In this document: positions 60,384 to 64,000 of the stretch, piece by piece
Layout of the letters: each line of letters starts with the position of its first letter
Numbering within the stretch: position 1 is the first letter of the stretch
Assembly: GCA_947069175.1 (NCBI GenBank)
Contig: CAMTDV010000030.1
Span: 97,798,411 to 97,862,410 of the forward strand
DNA: 64,000 nucleotides
Source of the DNA: Scalesia atractyloides
Taxonomy: Eukaryota > Streptophyta > Magnoliopsida > Asterales > Asteraceae
Reading direction: 5' to 3'
Translations under genes and position numbers: made by a program
Notes under the pieces: generated by a model
Seen by the model: the letters and a program-made list of their open reading frames with translations, nothing else
Databases searched by the model: none
What the model was told of the DNA's origin: nothing

Positions 60384-60756
60384 GAGTTAAATGTATTTTT
60401 TTCTATTTGGTTTGGGTCATTTTGTCAATTTAGTCTAAATGTTTCATTTTTCACATGTGGGTCCAAAAAGGTTTCACCGTTGCCATTTTAGTCTACTGGG
60501 TCAACTTCACCCATTTTTTCTGTTAACGAGAAGGACAATTCGATCATTTTATATGTAATTCTGTTAACTAGAATGACAATTCGGTCATATAAAATGACCG
60601 AATTGCCCTTCTCGTTAACAGAAAAATGGATGAAGTTAACCGAGTGGACTAAAATGGCAACTATTATACCTTTTTGGACCCACAAGCGAAAAATGAAACC
60701 TTTGGACCAAACTGCAAAATAGCCCAAACTACACGGACTAAAATGACATTTAACTC
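60384..60756. mobile_element. Foldback MITE (GAGTTAAATGTCATTTTAGT family), copy 2
   Basis: Same family as 45402-45780: GAGTTAAATG at the left and its complement CATTTAACTC at the right, with arms meeting near the CATTTTATATGTAATT loop. The left terminus is more mutated than in copy 1. Confidence 0.8.
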
Positions 60757-61169
60757 AAGTTTATACAATATCTCTTTGACACTCTCCACATTTTATTATG
60801 TGATCACAAAACTTCAGTTTCAATGTTGTCACTTTTGCCTTCACTTTCTAAAAACTTTATACCTTATTTTTTTTTACCCCATCGACTTTGTAATATGTGT
60901 CGCATAAGTTCAATTTCGCCTACATTTTGCGTTGCATGAGTCATTTGATGGTATAATTTACGCGATTTCCTGGTTTTGGTCCAAAGCTTAAACGCAGTAG
61001 CGTCAATTCTAGTTATTATTATTAATAGTTTTAAAACTAAAGTTTTGTGACTAAAAAGAACATGTCCAACTACAAAATTACAAGTCAATCACAGAAAAAA
61101 AAATATTTTTAAATTATTAAAATGAGTCAACATGAGAACCAGCAAGACAAGCCTCGTGTCTATTCTCGC
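60757..61169 (+). other. Presumed PECT1 upstream region
   Basis: AT-rich DNA between a MITE and the likely 5'-UTR exon. The promoter should lie here; I cannot fix a TATA box or start site with confidence. The MITE at 60384-60756 would sit only a few hundred bases upstream of transcription. Confidence 0.35.
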
Positions 61170-61324
61170 TGCCCCATGTGAACACCGCTTCCGTCACCAT
61201 TACGTCAGTCGCTTCTCCTAAATATCTTCATCTTCTTCTTCATCTTCACTTCTCAATTGAATCTAATCGAACACCAAAACACCTACCAGAATCACACACA
61301 CAATCAATCAATCGGCAAACACAG
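61170..61324 (+). other. Probable PECT1 5'-UTR exon
   Basis: A pyrimidine-rich, then CA-rich stretch (CTTCATCTTCTTCTTCATC; AATCACACACACAATC) typical of plant leaders ends at CACAG followed by GTAACC. Splicing to 63358 would join it to the PECT1 coding exon. The 5' edge is approximate. Confidence 0.5.
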
Positions 61325-63098
61325 GTAACCGTTCTACAAATCCTCCATTTTCGCTCTCAATTTCTCTTAATTTTGATCACCGATTGCATTTGCAGATTCA
61401 AAAACGTTGAAACCTAACGCAATTTGAATCTCGTTCGTCAATTTTCATTCAGTGTTGCAGATCGAGCTCTGTAGATGTGTTTGTTTCTGTTTCTGATCTG
61501 TTTTGTGTTAATTGTGTCGTATCGATGATTGTTATGCGTTAGTTTTTGTGATTTTAGCTTGCGATCGGTAGAATTTAGGTTTTTGTTTTTTATTTTATTC
61601 ATGCATTACGTTTTGATGCGGTAGAATTTGAATCTGCTGCTGTTATGTTGCTCAGATTGTATCGTTTTATCATGATGTTAGGGTTTATGCTTCAATTAGG
61701 TTGTAGATTCGTAAACCGTTCTTAATTTGAAATTTATATGATTGTATGAATTTATCTGTTTTGTGTTAATTGCATCGTATGGATGATTATTATGCGCCAG
61801 TTTTTGTGAATTTAGCTTCTGATCGTTATAATTTAGGTTTTGGCTTTGGTTTTTTTTTTATTGTTATTTGTTCATTAAAATACCAAAGTAACAAATTACA
61901 AACAAGTGGCAGGTAAACGGGAAACAAGCTGCGCCGCAACCCCCTTTTGAATTGCAAAACCAATCCTACTAAAGACGAAACGGCCCTTAAAGGTTGAAAG
62001 ATTACTATTCACAACCTGTTGGACCTGTTTAGAAATTCCACAGCCTCTGGGGCTAGGGACCCAAATGTATCAAAAGCGAATGGGATAAACACGTGTTGAT
62101 TCTCTAAACAAGCCTTCTCGTGTTTAGCGACTTTGCCTGATTCCGCCTTTAACGCAGCCTGGCCAGCAACAAACCCATTATCCTTGAGTCCAACAAGAGG
62201 GGACACTCCTGTAAGGTCCACACAAACGTGTTTTCCCCTAGCCCACCCAAACACAAGAATATCAGTTGGCCGAAGAGTAGACCTCCCATCGAGCGGATCC
62301 GATAGAAAGTTCACCGGAGCCTCCTTTTTCGCCGAAATCTCTGCCCGCTTTAGAACATCATAGAGAATATCCCTTACCAAATCATGTCGGTATTTAAAAC
62401 CAGGAGCATGTTCGCCAAAAGTATCTAAACAAGCCTTGCGACAAACTTGGCAGGGCTCATCAACCGGAAACAGAGGGATCATTAGCCGGTACTTAAGAAT
62501 TGCCCGGTATTCCACTGCTGACATGTGTTGGCCTAGTCCTTCAATGGGGATAACTGTCAGAAAATCCTGAGAATGAGGTGCCCGGAGACAATCAAACACA
62601 GCTTTCTGACGAGGGGATAGACTAAACTTCTCTCCCAAGCACTGGACAGTTCTACTAAATAGGGCACTCGCCAAAGCATTCTGGGCTTTAGGGGGGCGGT
62701 GTCCTTATTAGAGAAACCGCCAAGATCAAAATCCGGAAGGGACATGTGCATGCAATCCAACGCGCACACATAATCAGAATCTAACCCAATTTGAATTTGA
62801 ATCTGATGCTGTTATGTTGTTCCGATTGTGTCGATTTATCATGAGGTTAGGGTTTATGCTTCAGTTCGGTTGTATATTCTAAAACCGGTCTTAATTTGGA
62901 ATTTGTATGGTTGCATGAATGATTCAGGAAAATAGGTAATCACATTGTTTCATATAGTTTATATAAAGATAATTTTCTTCTACAGATTTTATGATTTTAG
63001 CTTGCGATCGCTACAATTTTGGTTAATTTTTCCCGCGTTATATTTTGATCTTGTAGAGTTTGAATTTGATGGAGTTACGTAGTTTTTGTTTTTGTTGG

Positions 63099-63129
<31 letters not shown>

Positions 63130-63357
63130 CTGATTGTATCGTTTTATCATGATGTTAAGGTTTCCGCTTCAATGCGGTTGTAGATTCTAAAGCCGGTCTT
63201 AAATTTGGAATTTTTATGATTGTATGAATGATTCAGGCAAAGATGCAATCATTTTGTTTCATGTATTAAATAAAGAGAGTTTTCTTCTATAGATTAGGTG
63301 AAGTCACCACTTATTTCAATTTTTTGATGTAAATCTGGTCATTATATGTTTTTGCAG
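61325..63357 (+). other. PECT1 5'-UTR intron (about 2.0 kb)
   Basis: Donor GTAACC at 61325 and acceptor TTTTTGCAG ending 63357. The intron is T-rich. It is built of three diverged tandem units: about 61546-61755, 61800-61848 plus 62784-62940, and 62990-63245. They share TTTAGCTTGCGATCG, TTTGAATCTG, GATTGTATCGTTTTATCATG and ATGATTCAGG-like blocks. The middle unit is split by a LINE fragment. A (TTG)n run lies near 63095-63130. Confidence 0.6.
61849..62783 (-). pseudogene. 5'-truncated LINE fragment with R2-like zinc knuckle and nuclease tail
   Basis: A minus-strand retrotransposon C-terminus. The plus-strand T run at 61850-61859 is its poly(A) tail. A 221-residue frame (62674-62009) reads RQKAVFDCLRAPHSQDFL, then a zinc-knuckle start CQVCRKACLDTFGEHA, KYRHDLVRDILYDVL, KKEAPVNFL, and TLRPTDILVFGW..KHVCVDLTG. 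The same layout (knuckle, RHD/RHN, P-D then downstream D) marks the restriction-like endonuclease tail of R2-group LINEs. From memory, related plant proteins have HC before PGFKYRH; that Cys is missing here. Frameshifts lie near 62690 (upstream part VCALDCMHMSLPDFDLGGFS) and near 62025 (downstream part FAIQKGVAAQLVSRLPATCL, stop 61898-61896). It lies antisense inside the PECT1 leader intron. Confidence 0.7.
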
Positions 63358-63416
63358 GGTTTGTGTCGTCTCGTGCAGTATCAATTAGGGTTCTATAGGG
63401 CCCTGTTTGTACTGAC
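63358..63416 (+). other. PECT1 5' UTR, second exon part
   Basis: Follows the TTTTTGCAG acceptor and leads into ATG 63417; no upstream ATG lies between acceptor and start. Confidence 0.55.
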
Positions 63417-63772
63417 ATGGACTATCATGCTAATTATTCGATTTGGGATGGAGTATACTACCATCCGCATCTATTCGGTGTCATTATGCTAACAGCCGCA
63501 TTGCTTGGTTTTTCAACAAGTTATTTAAGCGGCATTTCTGGTTTTCCTACTTTGCCATACATGTTACCTTATATAGGAAGTCTTCAAAAGGATAAAGGCG
63601 GTAAGAAACGGATTCGTGTTTACATGGATGGGTGTTTCGATCTTATGCATTATGGGCACGCGAACGCTTTGAGGCAAGCTAAGGCGTTGGGAGATGAATT
63701 AGTGGTCGGAATCGTAAGCGATGAGGAAATTATTAAGAACAAGGGTCCTCCGGTTTTATCTATGGAAGAAAG
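63417..63772 (+). CDS. PECT1: Ethanolamine-phosphate cytidylyltransferase, first coding exon (partial)
   Basis: Makes CDP-ethanolamine from CTP and phosphoethanolamine, the rate-controlling step of phosphatidylethanolamine synthesis by the Kennedy pathway; the plant enzyme is anchored to the outer mitochondrial membrane. The 118 residues seen start MDYHANYSIWDGVYYHPHLF. They include a hydrophobic N-terminal segment near residues 22-45 (VIMLTAALLGFSTSYLSGIS), a basic linker (KDKGGKKRIR), and the nucleotidyltransferase core RVYMDGCFDLMHYGHANALR with the HxGH motif near residues 82-85. GDELVVGIVSDEEII and KNKGPPVLSMEER follow. The exon ends GAAAG before the donor GTATGT at 63773. The second catalytic signature and second cytidylyltransferase domain must lie beyond the window. 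Start choice rests on family-like length before the core and an open context after the intron. Confidence 0.9.
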
Positions 63773-63799
63773 GTATGTATGATCTTTGTTCAACACTTT

Positions 63800-64000
63800 C
63801 TTAAGGAGTAAAGTACACGGATTGTACCTGTGGTTTACCAAAATTTTGGATTTAGTCCCTATCTTTCTAAAAGTACACAGATGGTCCCTGTGGTTTGCAC
63901 TTTGTAACGCATTTCGTCCTGAGTATTTTCCAAAATCACATGGATGGTCCCTGTGTTTTGCACTTTGTAACTCATTTAGTCCCTAACTTGGACATGCTAA
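63800..64000. mobile_element. MITE-type tandem segment in PECT1 intron 2 region, cut by window end
   Basis: Three units of about 60-65 bp share GGTCCCTGTGGTTTGCACTT and TAGTCCCTA-type motifs (near 63820, 63875 and 63935). Such GTCCCTGTGGTTT sequences are common in foldback MITEs, including 45402-45780. It lies in the intron after the first coding exon; the rest is outside the window. Confidence 0.6.

Overview
This window is nuclear DNA from a flowering plant (eudicot). The evidence is spliced genes with GT..AG introns, DC1-type zinc-finger genes, a plant-type ethanolamine-phosphate cytidylyltransferase first exon, and plant LTR, SINE, LINE, hAT, Mutator-like and Helitron remnants in AT-rich DNA. 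Several repeat families look like those I associate with Asteraceae, but that placement is an impression, not a proof. Gene density is very low: most of the window is transposable elements at different stages of decay.

Layout. 1-6.6 kb: a pile of non-autonomous elements (a MITE-like element, a Mutator-like element with an 8-bp target duplication, a tandem SINE pair, two hAT-type elements, an L1-type LINE 3' remnant, a Helitron end). 6.7-14.8 kb: copy A of a segmental duplication carrying a damaged DC1 gene. 15.06-27.87 kb: a 12.8 kb Ty3/gypsy element (probably a Tekay-like chromovirus) inserted into a SINE, with 3.1 and 2.8 kb LTRs and several tandem arrays in its leader. 28.4-36.8 kb: copy B of the segmental duplication with a more damaged DC1 paralogue. 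Without the gypsy element the two copies would lie about 0.8 kb apart, so this is a tandem duplication later split by a retrotransposon. 37.3 kb: a lone, splice-competent exon that reads as the I-region exon of an AGAMOUS-clade MADS-box gene. 37.66-39.25 kb: an ATT microsatellite of about 1.6 kb. 40-47.8 kb: intergenic DNA with SINEs, foldback elements and tandem repeats. 47.8-51.2 kb: a 3.4 kb solo gypsy LTR on the minus strand. 51.4-53.6 kb: two long inverted-repeat elements and a tRNA-derived SINE. 54.2-59.6 kb: a Ty1/copia element on the minus strand with 441/448 bp LTRs. 61.2-64 kb: the 5' end of the one clearly functional gene, PECT1, with a long 5'-UTR intron made of three diverged tandem units, one of them split by a LINE fragment.

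The two duplication copies act as mutual controls. Copy B keeps the empty site of a copia solo LTR found in copy A. Copy A keeps the empty site of a LINE and a MITE found in copy B. A block of about 0.7-0.8 kb is almost identical between copies whose flanks are clearly more diverged, which suggests recent gene conversion. I found no clearly new gene system. The most unusual items are the orphan MADS exon, the LINE with an R2-like zinc-knuckle plus nuclease tail inside the PECT1 leader intron, the 29-30 bp array of GTCC/GGAC dyads in the gypsy leader, and the long ATT array. All identities and counts were made by eye.
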